Positions 1 to 7,654 of a stretch of 64,000 nucleotides of DNA are shown piece by piece. Source of the stretch: Leptospira mtsangambouensis (GTDB lineage Bacteria > Spirochaetota > Leptospiria > Leptospirales > Leptospiraceae); the NCBI RefSeq assembly GCF_004770475.1, contig NZ_RQHK01000003.1, forward strand, positions 62,001-126,000, written 5' to 3'. The translations under genes were made by a program, and so were the position numbers. Within the stretch, counting starts at the first letter, position 1; the number at the start of each line of letters is the position of its first letter. The notes under the pieces are model-generated. The model saw only the letters and a program-made list of their open reading frames with translations, searched no databases and was not told the DNA's origin.

Positions 1-1200
1 TTGGTAACTAAGATCTCCTCTAAATAAAAATCCGGCAGAGACAGCACCAGCATTTCCACCAGCACCAACAATTCCCGATACAGCACCGATTGCTTTTTTA
101 TTCACAAAAGGGACTACAGAGAACGTGGCTCCTTCTGACATCTGCACAAACAAACTAAAGACGATCATAGATGAAATGGCAGGAATCAGTGAACTCATTT
201 GCGAAAATAAAATCAAACAGAGTCCTTCTCCAGCTAAAACAGCTGATAACCAAACAACTCTTCCACGAAGACCCCACTTAATTCCAAATTTATCACCAAA
301 GGCACCACCAAGTGTTCTTGCAAACAAATTCATTAAACCAAAAAGGCCAGCAATAAGTCCTGCAGTTGTTGGAGACAACTGAAACTGATCTACATAGTAC
401 AAAGCTGCGATATTGTTGATAGTAAGTTCAATACCAAAACAAGCTCCATAAGCAAGAAACAACAACCAAACTCTAGGATCTTTGATGACTAATAAAAAGT
501 TGCTAAGTGAATTTTTCTTTCCACCTTGAAAAGTGGGATAAGTTTCTTTGATATCTTTAAAGTTTCCACCGGGAGTGTCTTGTGTTCCAAAATAATAAAT
601 GATACCCATAAAAAATAGGGCAGCACCAGGAACCACCATCGCAAGTCTCCAGGAAACCCCAGTAGTAAAACCAAAAGCGACAAAAAATCCAAAAAGGATT
701 GGCATCACCATTTGAGTCACACCACCACCTAAGTTTCCCCAACCTGCCGTTGTAGCATTCGCCGTCCCAATGATATTCGGTGCAAACATAACAGATGTAT
801 GGTATTGGGTAATGACAAAAGATGCTCCAATGGCTCCAATTGCCAATCGTAACAACAAAAAAGAAAGATAACTATCGGCAAGGCCAATACACATGACGGG
901 AATAGATCCCAAAGTTAAAAGAATAGTATATGCAATCCGTGGTCCAATTTTGTCACACAACCAACCAATGAACAATCGCATAAAGATTGTTATGGCTACA
1001 GAAGCGATGATGATATTACCAACCTGGGCCTTTGTTAATGATAGTTCTTCTCTAACATAAACCATAAGTGGGGCAATTCCAAACCATCCAAAAAAACATA
1101 GGAAGAATGCAATCCAAGTTAGGTGGAATGTCCGCATTTGCGGTGTCGCCAGGCTGAATAAATCGATTTTAGTTGCTTTCGCATGAGGTGTAATTGTCAC
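1..1200 (-). CDS. narK: NarK/NasA-type nitrate/nitrite MFS transporter (3' end cut by window edge)
   Basis: Polytopic MFS carrier that would import nitrate (or exchange nitrate/nitrite) for the assimilatory reductases next door. 400 codons are visible and the reading frame runs off the left edge, so the last membrane segment is missing. The start is a GTG at 1198-1200, not an ATG: it has a good ribosome-binding site (AAAGGAGT) just upstream and a sigma-54 promoter about 20 nt before it. Both nitrate signatures of the NarK family are readable: one around residues 140-160 (NATTAGWGNLGGG) and one around 376-390 (GIVGAGGNAGAVSAG). It is separated by 207 bp from moeA and is transcribed from its own promoter. 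Nitrate specificity is family knowledge; direction of transport is inferred from the assimilatory context. Confidence 0.9.
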   Translation of the reverse strand, partial: MTITPHAKATKIDLFSLATPQMRTFHLTWIAFFLCFFGWFGIAPLMVYVREELSLTKAQVGNIIIASVAITIFMRLFIGWLCDKIGPRIAYTILLTLGSIPVMCIGLADSYLSFLLLRLAIGAIGASFVITQYHTSVMFAPNIIGTANATTAGWGNLGGGVTQMVMPILFGFFVAFGFTTGVSWRLAMVVPGAALFFMGIIYYFGTQDTPGGNFKDIKETYPTFQGGKKNSLSNFLLVIKDPRVWLLFLAYGACFGIELTINNIAALYYVDQFQLSPTTAGLIAGLFGLMNLFARTLGGAFGDKFGIKWGLRGRVVWLSAVLAGEGLCLILFSQMSSLIPAISSMIVFSLFVQMSEGATFSVVPFVNKKAIGAVSGIVGAGGNAGAVSAGFLFRGDLSYQ

Positions 1201-1230
1201 GGGAAGGTTACTCCTTTTGCTACAAAACAG

Positions 1231-1246
1231 TGCAAAAAGCGTACCA
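1231..1246 (-). promoter_or_regulatory. Sigma-54 (-24/-12) promoter of narK
   Basis: On the minus strand the sequence reads TGGTACGCTTTTTGCA, against the RpoN consensus TGGCAC-N5-TTGCW, with GG and GC exactly 10 nt apart and one mismatch in the -24 box. The predicted transcription start is near 1220. That leaves a 20-nt leader containing the ribosome-binding site before the GTG at 1200, a very coherent arrangement. Confidence 0.8.
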
Positions 1247-1310
1247 CAGCACGAAATGACTTAAAATGGGCTAAAACGCTCTAAAAATGAACTTTACGCT
1301 TATGGTTTTC

Positions 1311-1384
1311 CCTGATGTAGAATATGTACTACAATCAGGCAATATTTTGACTAAAAACCCAAAGATCTGTGTACAGAATGTACA
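1311..1384. promoter_or_regulatory. Candidate activator region upstream of narK
   Basis: Two symmetric elements lie 90-165 bp upstream of the narK sigma-54 start, the usual place for enhancer-binding-protein sites. One is an inverted repeat with a one-base bulge (CCTGATGTAG at 1311-1320 and CTACAATCAGG at 1329-1339). The other is TGTACA-GAA-TGTACA at 1370-1384. Neither matches the enteric NtrC consensus, and the role is inferred from position only. Confidence 0.35.
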
Positions 1385-1407
1385 AATGAAGGAGGGGATT
1401 ATGGTGA

Positions 1408-2598
1408 TTACCAAGGTAAAAATTCGATGAAATTTTCTTTTTGGATTTCTGAGAGATCGTTTGGAAAAATAGCAAGTCCATCAGAGAAAATCCCAGCACG
1501 GATGTCTCCGCTTCCATTAAAAGCAACGGGTGTAAGATAGGTTTTGTCGGTGGTTTCCAGTTTAACGGGAAAAAATTCCGTAAGAGAACCTTTCTTTTGT
1601 TTGGTGGTAGAGAGGGGAAGTTTGTAAACGGGATGGATGGGTAATCCGAATGATTGCCGTAAATAAGGTTCTAAAAAAATACGAGAACAGGTTTGTACAC
1701 TGAATGGGTTCCCTGGCATTCCAAAAACAATGGTACCATTTCGTTTTCCAAACCAAATTGGTTTTCCAGGTTTGATCGCCGTTTTATGAAAAATGAGTTC
1801 GACACCTAGCTTCTGTAATATGGAAGGAACTAAATCCATATTACCCATCGACACTCCACCAGAAAGAATTAAGATATCACCTTCTAATCCTTGTTTTATG
1901 GAATCTGTCATTTTTGATTCTATATCTGGGACATGGGTGATGGATTTTGGTTGGATTTTGAATTTGGATAAAAAAGTACTAATGGTGAAAGAATTAGAGT
2001 CTCTGATTTGGTAAGGAAGCGGTGTTTGGTGAACAGGGACCACTTCGTTTCCTGTAGAAATGATGTGGACTTTGGGTGATTGGACAACTGGAACTTTTTC
2101 TTTTCCTATGCTCGCGAGTAGAGAGATTTCTGATGTTCCAATTTGGATACCTTTTGGCAAAACCAATTGGTCTGTTTTTACATCTTCACCTTGTTTGGCG
2201 ATATTATTCCAGGGTTTGACTTCTTGAATCGTAAAAGAAACTTGTTTTTTGTTGTTTGATTCGTTTAGAATACAGTCTTCTATTTTAATCACAACATCAA
2301 AGCCATCTGGTACAGGAGCACCTGTCATAATCCGAACGGCTTCATCACCTGGTTCTAATTGGATATTTGTTCCTGCAGGTAGTTCTTTTTCATAAACATA
2401 GGTTTTGTTTGGAGAAAAATTTCCTGAAAAAATTGTAAATCCATCCATCGCCGAACGGTGAAAAGGTGGATAATCTCTGTCCGCCACGACTGGTTCCGCA
2501 AGGACTCGACCAAAAGACTGCTCTAATGGAATGAGTTCTGTAGGAAAAATCTTTGTTTCTAAAAGAATTTTACTAAGAGCTTCCTTATAAGAGATCAA
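1408..2598 (-). CDS. moeA: Molybdopterin molybdotransferase MoeA
   Basis: Inserts molybdate into adenylylated molybdopterin to finish the molybdenum cofactor needed by the nitrate reductase at 7655-11176. The 396-residue length is normal for MoeA. Characteristic motifs are PPFHRSAMDGF (about 44-54), SGGVSMGNMD (246-255), KPGKP (276-280) and GMPGNP (293-298). The start overlaps the end of the moaC-moaB fusion gene by 4 nt, so the two are translationally coupled, and it is the last gene of the nirB operon. There is no obvious intrinsic terminator between its stop and narK. Confidence 0.95.
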   Translation of the reverse strand: MISYKEALSKILLETKIFPTELIPLEQSFGRVLAEPVVADRDYPPFHRSAMDGFTIFSGNFSPNKTYVYEKELPAGTNIQLEPGDEAVRIMTGAPVPDGFDVVIKIEDCILNESNNKKQVSFTIQEVKPWNNIAKQGEDVKTDQLVLPKGIQIGTSEISLLASIGKEKVPVVQSPKVHIISTGNEVVPVHQTPLPYQIRDSNSFTISTFLSKFKIQPKSITHVPDIESKMTDSIKQGLEGDILILSGGVSMGNMDLVPSILQKLGVELIFHKTAIKPGKPIWFGKRNGTIVFGMPGNPFSVQTCSRIFLEPYLRQSFGLPIHPVYKLPLSTTKQKKGSLTEFFPVKLETTDKTYLTPVAFNGSGDIRAGIFSDGLAIFPNDLSEIQKENFIEFLPW

Positions 2599-3509
2599 TG
2601 TCCTTCACCTCTCATCATTTTTTTTGCATGAAAGATGGCAGGCAAAATCGCAGTCATACTCTCTTTTGCCCCATTGCTGCTTCCTGGAACTGCTACGATG
2701 AGTGATTTTCCAATCCTTCCCGCAAGAGAACGTGATAACATTGCGAAAGGAGTTCTATCTTGCCCAAAGGAGCGCATTACTTCCGCAATACCTGGTATCT
2801 CCTGTTCTAACATTTGTTTTATGGTGTCGGTGGTATTGTCTCTGGGACCAAGGCCTGTCCCTCCCGTTGTAACTATTAAGTCAATTTTTTCTGCACTCCA
2901 AGTGGAGATTACTTTTTGAATTTCTGTTGGTTCGTCAGGTACAATTTGTATTTCTAAAACTTCTACACCTTCAGCTTTGAGAAGTTCTGCGATTACCTTT
3001 CCCGATCCGTCTTCTTTTTTACCGGCAAAACAGGAATCGGAACAAACCAAAATCTTTGCATTGGATCCACTTGCAAATTTTGAAATTTGTGAATCTGTTT
3101 TCCCCCCTTTTTTTTCTAAAAGTTTGACTGAAGAGATTTCAATTTCTTTATCGATTGGTTTTAATAGATCATAAATCACAAGGGCCGCCACAGTAACACC
3201 TGTAAGGGCTTCCATTTCAATTCCTGTTTTGCCAATAGACTTTGCTTGTGTTTGGATTCGGATGGCATTTTTTGATTCTAAAATTTCGAATGAAATGGAA
3301 AAAGAATCAATCGGAACTGGATGACAATGAGGAATTAACTCAGCTGTTTTTTTAGATCCAAGCAGGGCAGCAGCTTTGGCTACACCAAAGAGATCTCCTT
3401 TGGGTAGATTGTTTGCCTTAACCCTTTCGATAGTGTTGGGATGACAATAGACGTATCCCTCGGCTTCCGCATACCGAAGTGTGGTTCTTTTTCCAGTGAT
3501 ATCATTCAT
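2595..3509 (-). CDS. moaCB: Bifunctional MoaC-MoaB/MogA molybdenum cofactor protein
   Basis: Two cofactor enzymes in one chain. Residues 1 to about 145 are MoaC (cyclic pyranopterin monophosphate synthase), with the HCHP motif at 61-64, MEALTG at 99-104, D114 and the KKGGK stretch at 133-137. Residues 150-304 are a MoaB/MogA molybdopterin adenylyltransferase domain, with TGGTGLGPRD at 215-224 and PGSSNG at 275-280 (usually PGSP). The product therefore covers the first pathway step together with MoaA, and the adenylylation that feeds MoeA. MoaA, MoaD and MoaE are not in this window. It starts 9 nt after the SUMT gene and overlaps moeA by 4 nt. Fusions of this kind are known in some bacteria; calling both halves active is inference from intact motifs. 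Confidence 0.93.
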   Translation of the reverse strand: MNDITGKRTTLRYAEAEGYVYCHPNTIERVKANNLPKGDLFGVAKAAALLGSKKTAELIPHCHPVPIDSFSISFEILESKNAIRIQTQAKSIGKTGIEMEALTGVTVAALVIYDLLKPIDKEIEISSVKLLEKKGGKTDSQISKFASGSNAKILVCSDSCFAGKKEDGSGKVIAELLKAEGVEVLEIQIVPDEPTEIQKVISTWSAEKIDLIVTTGGTGLGPRDNTTDTIKQMLEQEIPGIAEVMRSFGQDRTPFAMLSRSLAGRIGKSLIVAVPGSSNGAKESMTAILPAIFHAKKMMRGEGH

Positions 3510-3518
3510 TCCTATCCC

Positions 3519-4310
3519 TTATAGGGATGTGAGAATGGAAGAATAGTCATTTTTCAAAATTTCCATCTCTCTATAAAATCTGACAATCTCTCCGATCACA
3601 AGAATGGCAGGGGATTTAACTTGGTTTTCTAGAATGATAGACTGGATTGAATCTAAATTCCCTGTAAAAACACGTTCCGTATCTAAGGTTGCATTTTGGA
3701 TGACCGCGATTTGAGTTTCCCTGGAATTCCCTGCATCCAAAAGTTCTGATACAATGAGATCGATTGAATTAAGCCCCATATAGACAATGATCGTTTTACC
3801 AACACAGTTTATGTTTTTAAAAGCATCTGAGTTAACACCGTCTTTTTTGTGTCCTGATAAAAACAAAATTTCTCTCGCATAATCTCTATGGGTCAGCGGG
3901 AAGCCCAAGGAAGAAGCCACACCAGAAGCCGTTGTGATTCCGGCAATAATCTCACAAGAAATTCCTTCGGAAAGTAGGGATGCGTATTCTTCACCAACTC
4001 TTCCGAATATTGATGGATCACCGCCTTTTAATCTAACTACAGTTTTATATTCATTGGCGGCTTGGATGAGTTTAGAATTGATTTCGTCTTGTAAACAACT
4101 ATGGATGCCTAATCTTTTTCCAACATAAACCATTTGGATTTTTTTTCGACAAACACCTAAAATTCTAGGAGAAACCAAATCATCATAAAAAACAATATCC
4201 GCCTTGCGTAATGTTTTGAATGCTTTGACAGTCAAAAGATCTGGATCTCCTGGTCCTGCTCCCACTAAATACACTTTACCTTTGGCTGTTATGTTGTTGA
4301 AGGAATCCAT
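3519..4310 (-). CDS. cobA: Uroporphyrinogen-III C-methyltransferase (SUMT)
   Basis: SAM-dependent methylation of uroporphyrinogen III to precorrin-2, the entry to siroheme, which is the prosthetic group of the NirB nitrite reductase two genes upstream. At 263 residues it is a stand-alone SUMT without the CysG oxidase/ferrochelatase half, so the later siroheme steps must be encoded elsewhere. Motifs: VGAGPGDPD at 16-24 and RLKGGDP at 93-99. It lies 11 nt downstream of nirD and 9 nt upstream of moaCB, inside the operon. The start has a weak ribosome-binding site (GGTAAC). The gene could equally be named sumT; the operon position favours siroheme over cobalamin as its purpose. Confidence 0.92.
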   Translation of the reverse strand: MDSFNNITAKGKVYLVGAGPGDPDLLTVKAFKTLRKADIVFYDDLVSPRILGVCRKKIQMVYVGKRLGIHSCLQDEINSKLIQAANEYKTVVRLKGGDPSIFGRVGEEYASLLSEGISCEIIAGITTASGVASSLGFPLTHRDYAREILFLSGHKKDGVNSDAFKNINCVGKTIIVYMGLNSIDLIVSELLDAGNSRETQIAVIQNATLDTERVFTGNLDSIQSIILENQVKSPAILVIGEIVRFYREMEILKNDYSSILTSL

Positions 4311-4321
4311 ATAGTTACCAA

Positions 4322-4690
4322 TTAAACATTGTTATCTGAAGATGAATCAATTTCTAGATAAACAGAACCATTTTCAACTATCACTGGATAAACATTGACT
4401 TTGTAGTTTTCTCCACTCAGGCAATCTCCACTAGTGAGTGAAAAATTTCTTTTATGAAGTGGGCAAACTACTTTTGGCTCTCCATTGTTGTCTCCCAAAA
4501 ATCCGCGAGACAATACCATATCACCTGTATGTGGACAGGCGTTATCGCAAGCATACCATTCATTTCGAGATTCAAAATAGAATATGGCAATTTGTTTTTC
4601 TCCCACTTTTGCAGAGACTCCACCTTCTTTTTCAAAATCAGAAACTGGACCTATTAAAACTCGTTCTTTGTTTTTGATACTTGTTCCCAT
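4322..4690 (-). CDS. nirD: Nitrite reductase small subunit NirD (Rieske type)
   Basis: 122-residue Rieske-fold subunit that accompanies NirB. Unlike many enteric NirD proteins, which lack the cluster ligands, this one keeps a full Rieske pair: a CPH box (ACPHTGD, near residue 51) and a CPLH box (near 76), so it probably binds a [2Fe-2S] cluster. It begins 10 nt after the nirB stop with a clear AGGAGA ribosome-binding site. The protein acts in the cytoplasm. It could also be described as a generic Rieske ferredoxin, but the position directly after nirB makes NirD the natural call. Confidence 0.93.
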   Translation of the reverse strand: MGTSIKNKERVLIGPVSDFEKEGGVSAKVGEKQIAIFYFESRNEWYACDNACPHTGDMVLSRGFLGDNNGEPKVVCPLHKRNFSLTSGDCLSGENYKVNVYPVIVENGSVYLEIDSSSDNNV

Positions 4691-4700
4691 TTTGTTTCTC

Positions 4701-7223
4701 CTATTTTGAATTTACTAAATCTTTTTCCACCCAATCTACTGGGCGAATTTGTCCACGTTCTTCAATGAACTTAATGTTTGGATCTATCTCGGGGCTATTA
4801 ACAAAATGTCTAAATTTGTTCTGTTTTTCTGGATCTTCCACAACGTCTTTCCATTCGCAGAGGTAAGTATTCACAAGTGAATTCATTTCTTCATCAAGTT
4901 GTGAATTGATACCCAATCGATCATTTATAACCACATCTTTTAGATATTCAATCCCACCTTCCAATTGTTCCAACCAAGTAGAAGTCCTCATTAGTTTATC
5001 TGCTGTTCGTATATAAAACATCATATAACGGTCGATATACTTGATACAAGTGTCTTCATCTAAATCCTCAGCAAAAAGGATTGCATGTTTCGGATTTACT
5101 CCCCCGTTTCCACCAATATAAAGATTCCAACCTCTTTCCGTTGCGATAATCCCAAAGTCTTTTCCGCGAGCTTCCGCACATTCGCGTATACAACCGGACA
5201 CCCCGCACTTTAATTTATGAGGTGCTCGAATTCCTTTGTATCGTTCTTCTAATTTGATGGCAAAGGATGTGCTATCCTGAACACCAAACCGGCACCAGGT
5301 GGAACCTACACAACTTTTAACCGTTCGCATTGATTTTCCGTAAGCATGACCACTTTCAAATCCGAATTCAATCAGGTCTTTCCAAATGGCTGGAAGTTGA
5401 TCAATTCTTGCACCTAACAAGTCGATACGTTGCCCACCAGTAATTTTACAGTAAAGATTGTACTTTTTGGCTACGTCCCCAATGGCAATGAGTTTGTCAG
5501 GGGTGATTTCTCCACCGGGGATTCGAGGAACAACAGAGTAAGTGCCTCCTCTTTGGATATTCGCCAGATATTTATCGTTTGTATCTTGGATTTCTCTATG
5601 TTTCAGAATTGGTTCGTTCCAGATGCTTGCTATGATTGATGCGACAGCAGGTTTACAAACTTCGCATCCATTTCCACGGCCAAGTTCTTTGATTACATCA
5701 GGAAAAGTTTTTAATGATTTTACTTTGATGACTTGGAAGAGTTCTTTTCGAGAATATTTGAAATGTTCGCAGAGATGTTCAGTGACTACTTTTCCTTGAA
5801 CTTTTAGTTCTGCTTTTAAGATTGAATTTACTTGTGGTAAACAACCACCGCAGCCACTTCCTGCCTTGGAACAATTTTTTAAAATGGTAATGTCATAACA
5901 TTCTTTTTCACGAATGGCTTTTAGGATATCACCTTTGGATACATTGTTGCAGGAACAAATTTTTGCTTCATCTGGTAATGTATCTGCACCAAATAAATTT
6001 TCTGCCGACACAGATCCAACGATCAAAGTTTCGGGTTCCTCCGGAAGTTCCATTTTGTTCAAATAAAAAGACAAAAGGTTTCCATACGCTTTTGCATCTC
6101 CAACAAGGATCCCTCCGAGTAAGTATTTCCCGTCAGGTGAGATGACTAATTTTTTATAAACACCACTTCTTGGGTTTTTGAAAACAATTGGTATATGTTC
6201 GGCTTGTCCAAGAGCATCACCGAAAGAAGCCACTTCAACACCAATTAATTTTAGTTTGGTGGATAAGTCCGATCCAGTATAAACTTTTGGTTTACTACCT
6301 GGGCTACATAAATTAAAAGCAAGAGTTTCGGCCATTTCATATCCGGGAGCCACTAGTCCATAGATAAAATTTCTATGTAAAGCTACTTCTCCAATTGCAT
6401 AGATGCCGTATACATTTGTCCCCATACCATCATCAACGATGATACCGCCACGTTCCCCAACGGCAATCCCGGCTTCCTTTGCCAACTCATCTCTTGGGCG
6501 AATTCCAGCTGATACAATCAACATATCAAATTGAAGGTTTCCTCCATCTTTGAACTCGAAACCTTCAATTTTTTCATTCCCAAGGACTTTTTCAGTTTGT
6601 TTGTTTAAATGAATTTCAACGCCAATTTCTTCAATTTTTGATTTTAAAATGGAAGCTCCACCATCATCCAATTGCCTTGGCATAAGTCTCGGAGCAAATT
6701 CGACAACATGTGTTTCTTTTCCTAAATCAACTAAAGCTTTTGCTGCTTCAAGACCAAGTAGACCGCCACCTAACACAGCTGCTTTTTTTATTTTTTTGCT
6801 GTATTCCATTGTTTGTTCTAGGTCTTCAATGGTTCTATAAACAAAAACTCCTTCTTTGTCTAATCCTTCGAGAGGTGGAACAAAGGGAGAGGATCCAGTT
6901 GCAAAAATCAATTCATCAAATTCTAATTCTGTACCTAAATTTGTAACTAACTTGCGTTTAATGGTATCAATCGATATGGCAGGTTCGGATAATAACAGTT
7001 TAATTCCATTGGTTCTATACCAGTCGGGGGGACAAAGGTACAAGGAATCGGCAGATTTATCAGCAAAGTATTCGGAAAGATGGACCCGATCATAAGCACG
7101 TCTTGGTTCTTCTCCAAGTACTGTGATTTCGAATTTGTCTGTGCCACCAAACTCAACCAATTTTTCGCAAAATCTGTGACCAACCATTCCATTTCCAATG
7201 ACAATTAACTTTCGCTTAATCAT
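4701..7223 (-). CDS. nirB: NAD(P)H nitrite reductase large subunit NirB
   Basis: Assimilatory reduction of nitrite to ammonium in the cytoplasm. The 840 residues are the usual length. Domain order: FAD/NAD(P)-binding reductase (VIGNGMVG at 8-15; second dinucleotide motif LGGGLLGLEAA near 151-161), a BFD [2Fe-2S] domain (CSCNN near 421 to GCGGC near 455), a second Cys-containing BFD-like stretch (about 485-540), then the sulfite/nitrite reductase halves. The siroheme/4Fe-4S cysteines are readable as CVGSTWC (about 638) and KCGVSGCIREC (about 669-680). It is the first gene of nirB-nirD-cobA-moaCB-moeA and is preceded by a sigma-54 element. The ribosome-binding site is AGGG. Two electron-transfer cysteine domains upstream of the catalytic half are a point to compare with relatives. 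Confidence 0.96.
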   Translation of the reverse strand: MIKRKLIVIGNGMVGHRFCEKLVEFGGTDKFEITVLGEEPRRAYDRVHLSEYFADKSADSLYLCPPDWYRTNGIKLLLSEPAISIDTIKRKLVTNLGTELEFDELIFATGSSPFVPPLEGLDKEGVFVYRTIEDLEQTMEYSKKIKKAAVLGGGLLGLEAAKALVDLGKETHVVEFAPRLMPRQLDDGGASILKSKIEEIGVEIHLNKQTEKVLGNEKIEGFEFKDGGNLQFDMLIVSAGIRPRDELAKEAGIAVGERGGIIVDDGMGTNVYGIYAIGEVALHRNFIYGLVAPGYEMAETLAFNLCSPGSKPKVYTGSDLSTKLKLIGVEVASFGDALGQAEHIPIVFKNPRSGVYKKLVISPDGKYLLGGILVGDAKAYGNLLSFYLNKMELPEEPETLIVGSVSAENLFGADTLPDEAKICSCNNVSKGDILKAIREKECYDITILKNCSKAGSGCGGCLPQVNSILKAELKVQGKVVTEHLCEHFKYSRKELFQVIKVKSLKTFPDVIKELGRGNGCEVCKPAVASIIASIWNEPILKHREIQDTNDKYLANIQRGGTYSVVPRIPGGEITPDKLIAIGDVAKKYNLYCKITGGQRIDLLGARIDQLPAIWKDLIEFGFESGHAYGKSMRTVKSCVGSTWCRFGVQDSTSFAIKLEERYKGIRAPHKLKCGVSGCIRECAEARGKDFGIIATERGWNLYIGGNGGVNPKHAILFAEDLDEDTCIKYIDRYMMFYIRTADKLMRTSTWLEQLEGGIEYLKDVVINDRLGINSQLDEEMNSLVNTYLCEWKDVVEDPEKQNKFRHFVNSPEIDPNIKFIEERGQIRPVDWVEKDLVNSK

Positions 7224-7294
7224 TTTGTTACCCTACCTGGACAAAAAAAGTATTTCGATTGGTGACCTAGAACCCTTCCAATCTTCCTACAATA

Positions 7295-7310
7295 TGCACG
7301 AAGTGTACCT
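7295..7310 (-). promoter_or_regulatory. Sigma-54 (-24/-12) promoter of the nirB operon
   Basis: The minus strand reads AGGTACACTTCGTGCA. GG and GC are exactly 10 nt apart and the AC of the -24 box and TGCA of the -12 box match; the first T, the C of GGC and the first T of TTGC differ from consensus. The predicted start near 7284 gives a 61-nt leader to the nirB ATG at 7223. It is weaker than the two other copies in this cluster, but the position is right. Confidence 0.6.
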
Positions 7311-7479
7311 AAGAGAGGCAGCTAGTTTAAAAATCCGACTGATCAGAGGTCGAACTTAGGGAATTCAGAGGGGTAAAGCAGGAAAATAGGAAAATACTTT
7401 CCGATTCTAAGGAAATCGACGCCATTTTGAAACCGTGTTCCCAAGGTAAGTGAGTTTCCTTTTCGAATGGCTCTCTTCT

Positions 7480-7502
7480 TTTTCATTAGAATCTAATGAA
7501 AA
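7480..7502. promoter_or_regulatory. Perfect 10-3-10 palindrome, candidate enhancer/operator
   Basis: TTTTCATTAG at 7480-7489 is the exact reverse complement of CTAATGAAAA at 7493-7502, with AAT between. It is centred about 160 bp upstream of the predicted sigma-54 start of the nitrate reductase gene and about 205 bp upstream of that of nirB, consistent with binding of a dimeric activator serving both. It is too AT-rich for a strong terminator and no gene precedes it. The regulator is unknown. Confidence 0.5.
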
Positions 7503-7625
7503 TGTACGTTTTATATGCAGAATGTTGATTCAAAATTTTGATTCACTAGAATTCCCGATTTCAATCTGAGATGAATGAGTTCAAATTCCTATTGGAATAA
7601 GCATTTTTATGAATTATTCAGCAAT

Positions 7626-7641
7626 TGGCATAGTTATTGCT
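7626..7641 (+). promoter_or_regulatory. Sigma-54 (-24/-12) promoter of the nitrate reductase gene
   Basis: TGGCATAGTTATTGCT matches TGGCAC-N5-TTGCW with a single difference (C to T) and exact GG-N10-GC spacing. The predicted transcription start is about 7652, which excludes the upstream TTG at 7637 as a start codon, since it lies inside the -12 box. The transcript would begin at or 3 nt before the start codon. Confidence 0.8.
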
Positions 7642-7654
7642 GATTGTTCTTGTG

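Larger units (their letters stand above)
7224..7654. promoter_or_regulatory. 430-bp divergent control region between nirB and the nitrate reductase gene
   Basis: No protein-coding gene is evident. The region holds a sigma-54 element facing nirB, another facing the nitrate reductase gene, and between them a perfect 10-bp inverted repeat at 7480-7502 in a position suited to an enhancer. I saw no transcription-antitermination leader or riboswitch fold by eye. Confidence 0.7.

Noticed and set aside
1401..1430. Nine-codon ORF (MVITKVKIR) on the plus strand with a strong AAGGAGGGG ribosome-binding site, antisense to the end of moeA
   Set aside because: Very short, no conservation information, and it lies over the 3' end of a real gene; the site may be coincidence in a purine-rich stretch.
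7637..7654. TTG 7637 as the start of the nitrate reductase gene
   Set aside because: It overlaps the -12 box of a good sigma-54 promoter and would be untranscribed from that promoter.
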